Assembly (NCBI GenBank): GCA_002360535.1 | Contig: DEQR01000068.1 | Coordinates: forward strand, 1 to 24,857 | Length of the DNA stretch: 24,857 bases | Source of the DNA: Thiobacillus sp. UBA3361 | GTDB lineage: Bacteria > Pseudomonadota > Gammaproteobacteria > Burkholderiales > Thiobacillaceae | Direction: 5' to 3' | Part shown: positions 15,139 through 23,250 of the stretch, piece after piece | How the letters are laid out: every line of letters begins with the position of its first letter | Position numbering within the stretch: the first letter of the stretch is position 1 | Program-made: the position numbers and the translations under genes | Notes under the pieces: model-generated | What the model was told of the DNA's origin: nothing | The model's input: the letters and a program-made list of their open reading frames with translations, nothing else | Database searches by the model: none

Positions 15139-15549
15139 TCAGTAACTGAGGCTGTCATAGACGATGCCGCCCCGCTCCACGCTCACCCGGTTGGGCAGAC
15201 AAAGGGCGGCCTCTCCGGGGCCGATCCAGCCCTGACGCACACAGAGCTGGCGCGGACCCGGATCACTCAGAACCCGAACCCGGCCGCCACGAATCTCCAC
15301 CCGCGTGATACCCAGGGGGCCGGGCACCTCCACCAGCCGGTTGAGGCGGATGCTAGTTTCCAGGAACACGCGGCCTTCATGCTTGATGAGCACCCGGTCG
15401 CCCACATCACCGTGGCCGGCCAACCACAGGGCCGTCACAGCGGCGAGAGACGCGCCCATCACCAGCCAGTCGCCGGGCCGCATGAGCAGACGCCAGTCGA
15501 TTCCGCCCAGAAGGGGACGCAGGCGTGCGAAGGGGTGTCCCTCGCACAT
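15139..15549 (-). CDS. NusG domain II-containing protein
   Basis: It has about 136 residues from the ATG at 15549, with a single membrane segment (GDWLVMGASLAAVTALWLAG) followed by a small beta-rich domain (VLIKHEGRVFLETSIRLN, GITRVEIRGGRVRVLSDPGPRQLCVRQGWI, CLPNRVSVE) typical of the NusG_II family. The domain faces outward and has no known enzymatic motif; the protein is not a transcription factor despite its name. The start at 15549 touches the rapZ stop (TGATG). An alternative ATG at 15483 gives the MRPGDWLV start more usual in relatives. Neither has a strong ribosome site. It is commonly found beside Gx-family genes, as here. Confidence 0.85.
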   Translation of the reverse strand: MCEGHPFARLRPLLGGIDWRLLMRPGDWLVMGASLAAVTALWLAGHGDVGDRVLIKHEGRVFLETSIRLNRLVEVPGPLGITRVEIRGGRVRVLSDPGPRQLCVRQGWIGPGEAALCLPNRVSVERGGIVYDSLSY

Positions 15550-16394
15550 CAGCTGAGTTCCCGGTGCCGGATGAGGACCTGATAGACGGAGCGGAAGGAC
15601 TCGGCCAGGGTTTCCGCGAAATACACCGAGCGGTGCTGGCCGCCGGTGCAGCCCAGGGCGACGGTGAAATAGCTGCGGTTGTCGGCGATGAAGGCGGGCA
15701 GCCACTTGGCTATGTAGGACCGGATGTCGCCCAGCATGTCGGCGACCTGGGCATGGCTTTGCAGGAAGGCGATGACCGCCGGGTCGCGACCGGTCTGGGG
15801 TCGCAGGGTGGGGTCGTAGTGGGGATTGGGCAGGCAGCGCACGTCGAACACCATGTCCGCGTCCAATGGAATGCCATGCTTGAAGCCGAAGGACTCGAAC
15901 ACCAGGGTGATGCCGGCGCTGCCCAGTTGCAGGAATTCCCTGATCCAGGCCCGCAACTGGTTGGCCGACAGGTCGCTGGTGTCCATGTGGTGGGCCTGGG
16001 CGGTCAGACCGCCGAGGATTTCGCGCTCATCCTGGATGCATTCCTGAAGGGAACGCTCGCCGGTATTGAGCGGATGCCGGCGGCGGGTCTCGGAGAAACG
16101 CTTGACCAGGGCCTCCTCCTTGGCCTCCAGGAAGATCACGCGCAGGTCCACGCCCCGCTTGAGGCGCTGCAACTCATCGGGCAGCCGCCGCAGGCTCTGC
16201 TCGGCGCGCACATCGACGCTCACCGCCACGTCGGCATAGCCGGACTGCTCCAGGTAGGGCACGGTGTCGCCCAGCAGGGCCGCGGGCAGGTTGTCGATGC
16301 AGAAGAAACCCGCGTCCTCCAGGGCCTTGAGGGCGACGCTCTTGCCGGAACCGGACAGGCCGGTGATCACCACCAAGCGCAGACGGCCGCCCAT
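15549..16394 (-). CDS. rapZ: RNase adapter protein RapZ
   Basis: RapZ binds nucleotides and, in enterics, delivers the small RNA GlmZ to RNase E and senses glucosamine-6-phosphate; its role in betaproteobacteria is less studied. The 281 residues contain a Walker A motif GLSGSGKS near residue 12, CIDNLPAALL, FLEAKEEALVKRFSETRRRHPL and the C-terminal domain with FDVRCLPNPHYDP and GCTGGQHRSVYFAE. The length is standard. It lies 45 bases downstream of hprK, in the order seen in many Proteobacteria, but the following genes are not the usual PTS genes. Confidence 0.97.
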   Translation of the reverse strand: MGGRLRLVVITGLSGSGKSVALKALEDAGFFCIDNLPAALLGDTVPYLEQSGYADVAVSVDVRAEQSLRRLPDELQRLKRGVDLRVIFLEAKEEALVKRFSETRRRHPLNTGERSLQECIQDEREILGGLTAQAHHMDTSDLSANQLRAWIREFLQLGSAGITLVFESFGFKHGIPLDADMVFDVRCLPNPHYDPTLRPQTGRDPAVIAFLQSHAQVADMLGDIRSYIAKWLPAFIADNRSYFTVALGCTGGQHRSVYFAETLAESFRSVYQVLIRHRELS

Positions 16395-16439
16395 GGTTTC
16401 AACCCACCCTATCCTGCCGGCGACAACCGGGCCGGCACC

Positions 16440-17414
16440 TCATGGTGAAGCCTCCGCCGCCGCGCTCTCCGCCTCAACGGTCATGGCCTGACGCTGCCGT
16501 TCGGAGAATTCCTCAGCGCTGTTGAAGCCGCGCAGCTTGAGGATGTGGTTGCGCACCGCCACCTCCACCAGCACCGCCAGGTTGCGGCCGACAGCCACCG
16601 GGATACGCACCTCCGGCACCGGCACCCCCAGAAGATGCAGACTCTCGGCACGCATGTCCAGGCGGTCCACCTGCTGCCACCGTTCCACCGGCGTCAGATG
16701 AATGATGAGCTTCAGGTTCTTCTTGTGCTTGACCGCCGTTTCGCCGAACAGGCGACGGATGTTGAGCACCCCCAGCCCGCGCACCTCCATGAAGTCCTGG
16801 AGCAACTCCGGGCATCGCCCTTCCAGGGTATCCGGCGAGATGGCGAACACCTCCACGGCGTCATCCGCCACCAGGCGATGGCCGCGGGAAATCAGCTCCA
16901 AGGCCAGTTCGCTCTTGCCCACGGCGGGGTCGCCGGTGATCAGCACCCCCAGCCCGGACACCTCCAGGAACACGCCGTGCAACAGGGTGGAAGGCGCCAG
17001 GGCCTGGGTCATGAGGTGCGACAGCACGCGCATCAGCAGGGGACTTTGCTCGGGCGAGGCGAACAGGGGGGTGCCGGTGCGCTCGGCGGCGGCCAGCAGG
17101 GGTTCGGGGGTCTTTTCACCGTTGGCCACCACCACCGCCGCCAGTTCGGTGGAGAACAGGTGCTCCACCGCGTGCAGCAGGCCCTCGGGTGGCAGGCTGC
17201 GCAGATAGTCCATCTCGGCGCAGCCAAGCACCTGAACCCGGTTCGGGTGGACGAAATTGAGATGGCCGATAAGGGCCAGGCTGGGTTTCTGGATGGTGTC
17301 CGAGGTCAGGCGCTTGTCGCCGCCCTTCTTGCCCGCCAGCCAGACCAGCTGCAACTGCTCTGCGGCGGCTCGGAACAACTCGGCAACCGAAATGTGGTGG
17401 GTCAGGGCGTCCAT
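16440..17414 (-). CDS. hprK: HPr kinase/phosphorylase
   Basis: HprK phosphorylates and dephosphorylates a serine in HPr in response to metabolite levels. The 324 residues consist of an N-terminal domain (about 1-130) and a P-loop kinase domain with GDPAVGKS at 161-168, GHRLVADDAVEV and the C-terminal signature MEVRGLGVLNIRRLFGETAV. It lies in the rpoN-hpf-ptsN-hprK-rapZ order typical of betaproteobacteria and overlaps ptsN by 13 bases. Its target HPr and the phosphodonor enzyme I are not encoded in the window, so they must be elsewhere or missing. Confidence 0.97.
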   Translation of the reverse strand: MDALTHHISVAELFRAAAEQLQLVWLAGKKGGDKRLTSDTIQKPSLALIGHLNFVHPNRVQVLGCAEMDYLRSLPPEGLLHAVEHLFSTELAAVVVANGEKTPEPLLAAAERTGTPLFASPEQSPLLMRVLSHLMTQALAPSTLLHGVFLEVSGLGVLITGDPAVGKSELALELISRGHRLVADDAVEVFAISPDTLEGRCPELLQDFMEVRGLGVLNIRRLFGETAVKHKKNLKLIIHLTPVERWQQVDRLDMRAESLHLLGVPVPEVRIPVAVGRNLAVLVEVAVRNHILKLRGFNSAEEFSERQRQAMTVEAESAAAEASP

Positions 17415-17857
17415 TGGGCGATCAGCCCGTGCAGGGCCGTCGCGTCGGGGGCCTGGCGCAAGCGGTCGCGGAAGGCCTGGTCGCTGAACATCTGGGCCAA
17501 CTCGGCCAGCACCTGCAAATGCATGTCGGTGGCGGCGGCCGGGGCCATCAGCACGAACACCAGATCGACGGGCAGGTTGTCCGGGGCGTCGAAGTCGATG
17601 GGTTCCTTGAGGCGGAGGAAGGCACAGGCCGTCTCGTCCAGTTCCTTGATGCGCCCGTGGGGGATGGCGATGCCGTAGCCCAGGGCGGTGGAACCCAGTT
17701 TTTCGCGGGAAAACAGGCTGTCGAAGACCTCGGCGGCGGCGACGCCATAGTTGGCCTGCAACATCTCGCCCACCAGCTCGAACAGGCGTTTCTTGCCGCT
17801 GGCGTCCAGGTCGGCCCGGACGTTTTCCGGCCGCAACAGGGGGGTGATCAGGTTCAT
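17402..17857 (-). CDS. ptsN: Nitrogen-PTS EIIA component (IIA-Ntr)
   Basis: PtsN is a regulatory PTS protein phosphorylated by NPr or HPr, linked to nitrogen status and potassium homeostasis. The 151 residues begin MNLITPLLRPENVRADL and carry the phosphorylatable His in GYGIAIPHGRIKEL (about residue 67), with the PTS EIIA type-2 fold. Start codon and length match the family; the ribosome site is weak. It is preceded by a strong hairpin at 17875-17893 that may reduce or time its expression relative to hpf and rpoN. Confidence 0.97.
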   Translation of the reverse strand: MNLITPLLRPENVRADLDASGKKRLFELVGEMLQANYGVAAAEVFDSLFSREKLGSTALGYGIAIPHGRIKELDETACAFLRLKEPIDFDAPDNLPVDLVFVLMAPAAATDMHLQVLAELAQMFSDQAFRDRLRQAPDATALHGLIAQWTP

Positions 17858-17874
17858 GGTCGTGAAATGCGAAA

Positions 17875-17893
17875 GCCCCGCAGGGCGCGGGGC
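17875..17893 (-). terminator. Hairpin between hpf and ptsN, terminator- or attenuator-like
   Basis: On the minus strand GCCCCGC, a five-base loop and GCGGGGC form a perfect 7-bp GC stem followed by TTTCGCATTT. This is the only sizeable hairpin with a T tract seen in the minus-strand series and lies in a 49-base gap. It could partly terminate transcription from upstream or stabilise the 3' end of hpf mRNA. Confidence 0.5.
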
Positions 17894-17906
17894 CGTGGGA
17901 TCAGGA

Positions 17907-18233
17907 TCACTCGACGCTCTGGCGCTTGACGCCGCCGGATTCCCGGTGCACGTCGCCGATCTTTTCCTTGTGCTTGAGCACCTGCCGGTCGAGCTTGTCG
18001 GTCAGGGCGTCGATGGCGGCGTACATGTCCCCGTCACTGGCCTCCACGAAGATGTCCTTGCCGCGTACATGCACGTTGACCTCGGCCTTGTGCTTGAGCT
18101 TTTCCACCGCCAGGATCACCGACACGTCGATGACGTTGTCGAAGTGGCGGGTGACGCGGCCGATCTTGTCCTCCACATAGCTGCGGATGGCTGGCGTGAT
18201 GTCCAGATGATGGCCGGTGATGGTGAGGTTCAT
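17907..18233 (-). CDS. hpf: Ribosome hibernation-promoting factor, short form
   Basis: HPF binds the 30S decoding region in stationary phase and promotes formation of inactive 100S dimers. The 108-residue protein (MNLTITGHHLDITPAIRSYVEDKIGRVTRHF...) shows the HPF/YfiA beta-alpha-beta fold and lacks the C-terminal extension of long HPF. KAEVNVHVRGKDIFVEASDGDMYAAIDALTDKLDRQV is family-typical. A strong AAGGAG lies five bases before the ATG. It is placed between rpoN and ptsN, the usual position. Confidence 0.96.
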   Translation of the reverse strand: MNLTITGHHLDITPAIRSYVEDKIGRVTRHFDNVIDVSVILAVEKLKHKAEVNVHVRGKDIFVEASDGDMYAAIDALTDKLDRQVLKHKEKIGDVHRESGGVKRQSVE

Positions 18234-18259
18234 AAACGCTCCTTCTTGAAATTCGCAGG

Positions 18260-19693
18260 TCAGACGGACTTGCGCTGGTTGGCCGGTGGGATATTCATCA
18301 TCTCCCGGTATTTGGCCACCGTGCGACGCGCCACCACCAAACCCTGGGCCTTCAGCATATCGGCGATGGTGTTGTCGGACAATGGCCGGGAAGTGTTTTC
18401 CGCGTCGATGAGTTGGCGCATGAGGGCCTTGATGGCAGTGCTGGAGGCCTCGCCACCCGCCTCGGTGGCCAGGGCGCTGCCGAAGAAGTATTTGAATTCG
18501 TAGATGCCGCGGGGGGTCATCATGTATTTCTGGGTGGTGACCCGGGAGATGGTCGATTCGTGCAGCGAGAGGGCGTCGCCGATCTCCTTCAGGGTGAGCG
18601 GGCGCATGGCCACCTCGCCGTGCTCGAAAAAGTGGCGCTGCCGATCGACGATGGCCTGGGCCACCCGCAGGATGGTCTCGAAGCGCTGCTGCACGTTCTT
18701 GATGAGCCAGCGCGCCTCCTGAAGCTGGGTGCCCAGCATGCCGCCCTCTTCACGGTTGTTGCGCAGGATGTCGGCATACATCTGGTTGATGCGCAGCTTG
18801 GGCATGGCATCCGGGTTGAGGCTCACCACCCACAGCCCCTTGTTTTTTCTGACCAGCACATCGGGCACCACATAGCGCGTTTCATCCTGGGCATAGCGAG
18901 AGCCCGGCCTGGGGTCCAGGGAGGTGATGAGCTGGCGGATGGCGATGAACACCTTGTCGTCCTGGATCTCCAGCAGCCGCTTGAGCTTGCCGTAGCCCCG
19001 CTCCGCCAGCAGGCCCAAGTGGTCACGCACGATGGTCTTGGCGATCTCCCGGTGGAGCGTGTCCGGGGGCAGGGCGTTCAATTGCAGGTACAGGCACTCC
19101 CCCAGGTCGCGCGCGCCCACCCCCGCCGGATCGAAGCTCTGGATGAGCCGCAGGGCCGCCTGCAACTCCAGGGCATCCACCTCCAGTTCCTCCGGCAGCA
19201 TTTCCGCCACCTCTTCCAGGGGTTGGGTGAGGTAACCGTCTTCGTTCAGGGCGTCAATGAGCAGCGCCACCAGTTGCCGGTCGCGCTCGTACATGGGGCT
19301 CAGCCAGAGCTGGCTCAATAGGTGCTGGCGCAGGCTCTGGCTGGCGGTATCGGCATGCTGGAATTCGCGATCCTCGTCATCGTCGCCGGAGCCGCCCACA
19401 TGGCTGCGTTCACCCCAGGCCATCTCTTCATACACGTCCTGCCGGTCGGATGCCGGTTCATCCCGAGCCGCTTCGCCGGCCGCCGGCTCGGTGGCCTGCT
19501 CGCCGCCGCCCTCGCCCGGATGTTCCATGCGGTACTCGTCGTCCACCCGCTCCAGCAGCGGATTGTCCTGGAGCATCTGACCGATTTCCTGGCTCAGCTC
19601 CAGGGTGGACAACTGCAGCAGCCGAATCGACTGCTGCAACTGGGGGGTGAGAGTGAGCTGCTGGTGCAGCTTGAGCTGCAGGCTCTGCTTCAT
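18260..19693 (-). CDS. rpoN: RNA polymerase sigma-54 factor
   Basis: Sigma54 directs RNA polymerase to -24/-12 promoters that need enhancer-binding activators, often for nitrogen metabolism, motility and similar functions. The 477 residues contain the Gln/Leu-rich activator-interacting region (KQSLQLKLHQQLTLTPQLQQ..., about 1-48), an acidic linker (about 60-120), the core-binding domain, a helix-turn-helix (LKEIGDALSLHESTISRVTTQKYM) and the RpoN box ARRTVAKYREMMNIP near the C-terminus. It is complete and normal. It lies 47 bases downstream of lptB, the conserved arrangement in Proteobacteria. Confidence 0.98.
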   Translation of the reverse strand: MKQSLQLKLHQQLTLTPQLQQSIRLLQLSTLELSQEIGQMLQDNPLLERVDDEYRMEHPGEGGGEQATEPAAGEAARDEPASDRQDVYEEMAWGERSHVGGSGDDDEDREFQHADTASQSLRQHLLSQLWLSPMYERDRQLVALLIDALNEDGYLTQPLEEVAEMLPEELEVDALELQAALRLIQSFDPAGVGARDLGECLYLQLNALPPDTLHREIAKTIVRDHLGLLAERGYGKLKRLLEIQDDKVFIAIRQLITSLDPRPGSRYAQDETRYVVPDVLVRKNKGLWVVSLNPDAMPKLRINQMYADILRNNREEGGMLGTQLQEARWLIKNVQQRFETILRVAQAIVDRQRHFFEHGEVAMRPLTLKEIGDALSLHESTISRVTTQKYMMTPRGIYEFKYFFGSALATEAGGEASSTAIKALMRQLIDAENTSRPLSDNTIADMLKAQGLVVARRTVAKYREMMNIPPANQRKSV

Positions 19694-19740
19694 GGACGAC
19701 CTGTTTCAGGCCAGGGGAGGGGGATGGGGTGTGTCATGGG

Positions 19741-20463
19741 CTACAAGCGGAAATGCTCTCCGAGATACACCTTCCTAACACTTTCATTATAAATAATCTC
19801 GTCCGGCGAGCCGGCCGCCAGCACCGTCCCCTCGTTAATGATGTAGGCCCGGTCGCAGATGCCCAGGGTTTCGCGCACATTGTGGTCGGTGATCAGCACG
19901 CCGATCTCCTTGTCCACCAGAAAACGGACGATCTTCTGGATATCCAGCACCGAGATGGGATCGATGCCCGCGAACGGTTCGTCCAGCAATACGAAACGCG
20001 GGCGCATGGCCAGGGCACGGGCAATCTCCACGCGCCGCCGCTCCCCGCCCGACAGGCTCATGGCGTGGGCGTCGCGCAGGTGGGTGATATGCAGATCGGC
20101 CAGCAGGAACCCCAGATGCTCCTCCACATCGGCACCCCGCAGGCCGCGCAGTTCCAGCACCGCGGCGATGTTCTCGGCCACCGTCAGCTTGCGGAAGATG
20201 GACGGCTCCTGGGGTAGATAACTCAGACCCAGCCGCGCGCGGCGGTGGATGGGCGAGCGGGTGATGTCCTCGTCGTCCAGACGGATGCGCCCCCCGTCGG
20301 CGCCGACCAGCCCCACCAGCATGTAGAAACAGGTGGTCTTGCCGGCCCCGTTGGGCCCCAACAGACCCACCACCTCGCCGCTGCCCACCTCCAGGGAAAC
20401 GTCGCTCACCACCTGGCGGGCGCGATACCGCTTGCGCAGGGCCTCCGCGGCCAGGACACTCAT
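19741..20463 (-). CDS. lptB: LPS export ABC transporter ATP-binding protein LptB
   Basis: LptB is the cytoplasmic ATPase of the LptB2FG LPS extractor. The 240 residues contain Walker A GPNGAGKT (36-43), the Q loop in YLPQEPSIFRKLTV, the ABC signature LSGGERRRVEIARAL (from 137), Walker B FVLLDEPFAGIDP and the switch His in LITDHNVRETL. The start directly follows the lptA stop with no gap. Its membrane partners are lptF and lptG at 8374-10520. Confidence 0.98.
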   Translation of the reverse strand: MSVLAAEALRKRYRARQVVSDVSLEVGSGEVVGLLGPNGAGKTTCFYMLVGLVGADGGRIRLDDEDITRSPIHRRARLGLSYLPQEPSIFRKLTVAENIAAVLELRGLRGADVEEHLGFLLADLHITHLRDAHAMSLSGGERRRVEIARALAMRPRFVLLDEPFAGIDPISVLDIQKIVRFLVDKEIGVLITDHNVRETLGICDRAYIINEGTVLAAGSPDEIIYNESVRKVYLGEHFRL

Positions 20464-21012
20464 TCAGGGCGTGCCCCTGGCGCCGGCACCGGGCTTGCCG
20501 GCATCGGCCTGCGGCTTGGGCAGGATCACTGCCCGCACCCGCCCTCTGGCCTGGCCCGGCAAGGTACCGCTGGCCTGGAACAGCTCGTTCTTGGCGTTGT
20601 AGGTGATCAGGTTGCCGCGCAGTTCCTCGTCACCCTTCTTAAGGCGGGCGTTGCCCAGCAGGCGGACCACCTCCTGGCGGGCGTCGTATTCGATGCGCTC
20701 GGCCCAACCCTGGGCGTATTCGTCGCGGCCCTCCAGTTTCTGCTGGAATTGCACCGGCGAGCCCACCGCCGTGCCGAGGATGAAGCCGTCGCCATCCTGG
20801 CGCACTTCGACCCGTTCGGCGGACAGAGAAAGGGTGCCCTGGCGGAGGATGACCTTGCCCTCGTAGATGGCCGTCTTCTGGGTATCGTCCACGCGAGCGC
20901 TGTCCGCCTCGATATTGATGGGCTTGTCCCGGTCCGCCCGTTCGCCATGGGCGGGCAAGGACACCAGGGCGAGCACCGTCAGGAGTGGCAGGAGCGGCTT
21001 AACGGCTGACAT
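20464..21012 (-). CDS. lptA: LPS transport periplasmic protein LptA
   Basis: LptA monomers stack into the periplasmic bridge that carries LPS from LptC to LptD. The 182 residues have an N-terminal signal peptide (KPLLPLLTVLALVSLPAHG, cleavage near residue 23), then the OstA-type beta-jellyroll: KPINIEADSARVDDTQKTAIYEGKV, LSAERVEV, EYDARQEVVRLLGNARLKKGDEELRGNLITYN. The C-terminal tail (KPQADAGKPGAG) is low-complexity. It overlaps lptC by 14 bases and abuts lptB. Confidence 0.95.
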   Translation of the reverse strand: MSAVKPLLPLLTVLALVSLPAHGERADRDKPINIEADSARVDDTQKTAIYEGKVILRQGTLSLSAERVEVRQDGDGFILGTAVGSPVQFQQKLEGRDEYAQGWAERIEYDARQEVVRLLGNARLKKGDEELRGNLITYNAKNELFQASGTLPGQARGRVRAVILPKPQADAGKPGAGARGTP

Positions 21013-21568
21013 GATAGGTCCCCCTCACCCGCCCCGTGAAGGTCATGATGCGTCGCTTGCCGTCCGCATGCATGCCCGATGCGCTCAGGGTGGATTCGCC
21101 CAGGCGCACTTCCAGGGGCTTGTTGGTCTGCATCTGCTGCGCATCCGGAATCACATGCAGATAGGCGGTGCGCAGTTCCAGGGCGCCGCCGTTGTCCGCC
21201 TCCCGGCTCAGGCGCACGTCGTCGAGAAAATGCACATGATCCCCGTTGCCGGACACCGCACCGCGCCGCGCCTGCACGCGCACCATCGGCCCGGCGGCGC
21301 CGTGCTGCTCGTAGTGGGGTTCGGTCAGGCTGGTGGTGTCGTCATCCATGTAATGCACCATATGCCTGGCCCGCAGCACATGCAAAGGCTGTCCGTTCGC
21401 ATCGAAGGCCGTGGCACTGAAATTGTCCAGATAATAGTCCGGTGTGTGGCTGAAACCGCCATTGTCCTGCTTATCGGCAATCGTCGTCGCATGGTTTAGC
21501 CACCAGGTCAGGGCGGCCAGGGCAGCGGCCAGGAACAGGGGCAGCCAGGCGGCCGAACCTTGGCTCAT
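20999..21568 (-). CDS. lptC: LPS export membrane protein LptC
   Basis: LptC is anchored in the inner membrane by one helix and links LptB2FG to LptA. The 189 residues comprise an N-terminal anchor (LPLFLAAALAALTWWL) and a periplasmic domain with the family patterns HTPDYYLDNFSATAFDANGQP, LRARHMVHYMDDDTTSLTEP and HFLDDVRLSRE. The C-terminus ends in FTGRVRGTYHVSR. It overlaps kdsC by four bases upstream and lptA by 14 bases downstream. Confidence 0.95.
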   Translation of the reverse strand: MSQGSAAWLPLFLAAALAALTWWLNHATTIADKQDNGGFSHTPDYYLDNFSATAFDANGQPLHVLRARHMVHYMDDDTTSLTEPHYEQHGAAGPMVRVQARRGAVSGNGDHVHFLDDVRLSREADNGGALELRTAYLHVIPDAQQMQTNKPLEVRLGESTLSASGMHADGKRRIMTFTGRVRGTYHVSR

Positions 21569-22095
21569 CGGTCGTAATGGGCCAACTGCTCCGCCCAGGT
21601 GCCCTGGGCCTGCATGATCAGTTCGCAGACCTCCCGCGCCGCGCCGCGGCCCGCCTGCGCATGGGTCACGTAGTGGACCTGGTTGCGCACCAGCGCCGGG
21701 GCGGTCGGCACGGTGACCGCCAGGCCGCTGCGCTTGAGCACCGGCAGATCGACGATGTCGTCGCCCATGTAGCCGGTCTGTGCGGGTTGAAGCCCGGTTT
21801 CCCGCAGCAGCACCCGGAAGGACTCCAGCTTGTCGCCGGCGCCCTGGAAGATACGTTCGATGCCCAGGTTCTTCGCCCGGTGCAGCACTACCTGGGAGGT
21901 ACGGCCGGTGATGATGGCCGCCTCCACGCCGCTGTCGCGCAGCATCTTGATGCCGTGCCCATCCAGGGAATTGAAGGCCTTATATTCCTGGCCGTCATCG
22001 CCGAAGAACAGGCTACCGTCGGTCAGCACGCCGTCCACATCGAAGATGAGCATCTTCAGCGGACGCATGCGGGCGTACAAATCGTCTGTGCTCAT
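21565..22095 (-). CDS. kdsC: 3-deoxy-D-manno-octulosonate 8-phosphate phosphatase (KdsC)
   Basis: KdsC hydrolyses Kdo-8-phosphate to Kdo, the inner sugar of LPS. The 176-residue HAD-family C0 phosphatase has motif I FDVDGVLTDG (nucleophile Asp and acid/base Asp), motif II IITGRTS, and motif IV GYMGDDIVDLPVL. Length and motifs are standard. The start overlaps the kdsD stop by four bases, and the lptC start lies in its own stop, giving a translationally coupled kdsD-kdsC-lptC unit. Confidence 0.97.
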   Translation of the reverse strand: MSTDDLYARMRPLKMLIFDVDGVLTDGSLFFGDDGQEYKAFNSLDGHGIKMLRDSGVEAAIITGRTSQVVLHRAKNLGIERIFQGAGDKLESFRVLLRETGLQPAQTGYMGDDIVDLPVLKRSGLAVTVPTAPALVRNQVHYVTHAQAGRGAAREVCELIMQAQGTWAEQLAHYDR

Positions 22096-23075
22096 ACCAC
22101 TCCCGCCTTCAACAGGTCATGCATGTTCAGGGCGCCCACCAGGCGTCCGTTTTCGTCCAGCACCAGCAGGCCGTTGATCTTGCGTTCATCCATGAGGTGG
22201 ACCGCTTCCACGGCCAGCAGGTCTTGGGCGATGGTCTTGGGATTGCGGATCATCACGTCGCCGATGCGCGTGGCCTGGATGTCCAGGCCGCGATCCAGGC
22301 AGCGGCGCAGATCGCCGTCGGTGAAGATGCCCACCAGCGTACTGTCTTCCGCCACCACCGCGGTCATGCCCAGTCCCTTGCGGGTCATCTCCAGCAGGGC
22401 ATCGCGGAACGGGGCCGATTCGCGAACCAGGGGCAGTTCGTCCTCCCGGTGCATGAGGTCGCGCACATGGATCAGCAGCCGCCGGCCGAGGGCTCCGCCG
22501 GGGTGGGTCATGGCGAAATCCTCCGCCGTGAAGCCCCGCGCGGTCAGGGCTGCCACTGCCAGGGCATCGCCCAGGACCAAGGCGACGGTCGTGCTGGCGG
22601 TGGGTGCCAGGTTGTGGGGGCAGGCTTCCATGGCCACGCTGGCATCCAGGTGCACATCCGCCTCGCGGGCCAGGGTGGAACGGGGGTTGCCGGTCATGGC
22701 GATCAGCCGCGCGCCGCGCCGCTTGATGGGCAGGACGATGGACACGATCTCCGGGCTTTCGCCGGAATTGGACAGGGCCAGCACCACGTCCTGGCCGGTG
22801 ATCATCCCCAGATCGCCGTGGCTGGCCTCGGCAGGGTGGACGAAAAAGGCCGGTGAGCCGGTGCTGGCCAGGGTGGCGGCGATCTTGCCGGCCACGTGGC
22901 CGGATTTGCCCATGCCGCTGACCACCACCCTCCCCGTGCAATCCAGCACCAGGCGCACGGCCTTGACGAAGTCGTCGTCCAGGCGACCTCGCAGGGCGGC
23001 AATGGCCTGCCCTTCGATGTCCAGCGTCCGCTGGGCAACGCGCAGGATCTCGGTACTGCTGACAGGACCGCTCAT
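22092..23075 (-). CDS. kdsD: D-arabinose 5-phosphate isomerase (KdsD)
   Basis: KdsD converts ribulose 5-phosphate to arabinose 5-phosphate, the first step of Kdo synthesis. The 327 residues contain an SIS sugar-isomerase domain (GRVVVSGMGKSGHVAGKIAATLASTG, FVHPAEASHGDLGMI, LALSNSGES, about 35-180) and two CBS domains (about 205-265 and 272-327). It is the first gene of the large minus-strand series, driven by the promoter at 23114-23142. The ribosome site is weak. It is divergent from the Kef-type antiporter gene, an arrangement seen in other betaproteobacteria. Confidence 0.97.
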   Translation of the reverse strand: MSGPVSSTEILRVAQRTLDIEGQAIAALRGRLDDDFVKAVRLVLDCTGRVVVSGMGKSGHVAGKIAATLASTGSPAFFVHPAEASHGDLGMITGQDVVLALSNSGESPEIVSIVLPIKRRGARLIAMTGNPRSTLAREADVHLDASVAMEACPHNLAPTASTTVALVLGDALAVAALTARGFTAEDFAMTHPGGALGRRLLIHVRDLMHREDELPLVRESAPFRDALLEMTRKGLGMTAVVAEDSTLVGIFTDGDLRRCLDRGLDIQATRIGDVMIRNPKTIAQDLLAVEAVHLMDERKINGLLVLDENGRLVGALNMHDLLKAGVV

Positions 23076-23113
23076 AGAGGCTGGGGCGTGGCTGTGGTTG
23101 CGAATCGCCCGTC

Positions 23114-23142
23114 AGTATAGCTTGTGGCCGTTGGCATCTGAA
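23114..23142 (-). promoter_or_regulatory. Sigma70-type promoter upstream of kdsD
   Basis: On the minus strand TTCAGA (23137-23142, four of six matches to the -35 consensus) and TATACT (23114-23119, five of six to the -10) are separated by 17 bases. The leader would be about 30 bases. The rest of the 175-base gap to the antiporter gene holds no other site I can support. Confidence 0.55.
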
Positions 23143-23250
23143 TCGCGTTCAAGCAAATCCCATTCCAACCGTTGAAGCTGTCAGAATCCGGTGTGGGGAA
23201 TTCCTGTTCGCCACGCCGATTCCGGACCCGAAACGATCGAACCGAGCCAC

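Noticed and set aside
21577..23175. 532-codon plus-strand frame opposite kdsC and kdsD
   Set aside because: It is antisense to two genes with complete catalytic motifs and has no recognisable domain.
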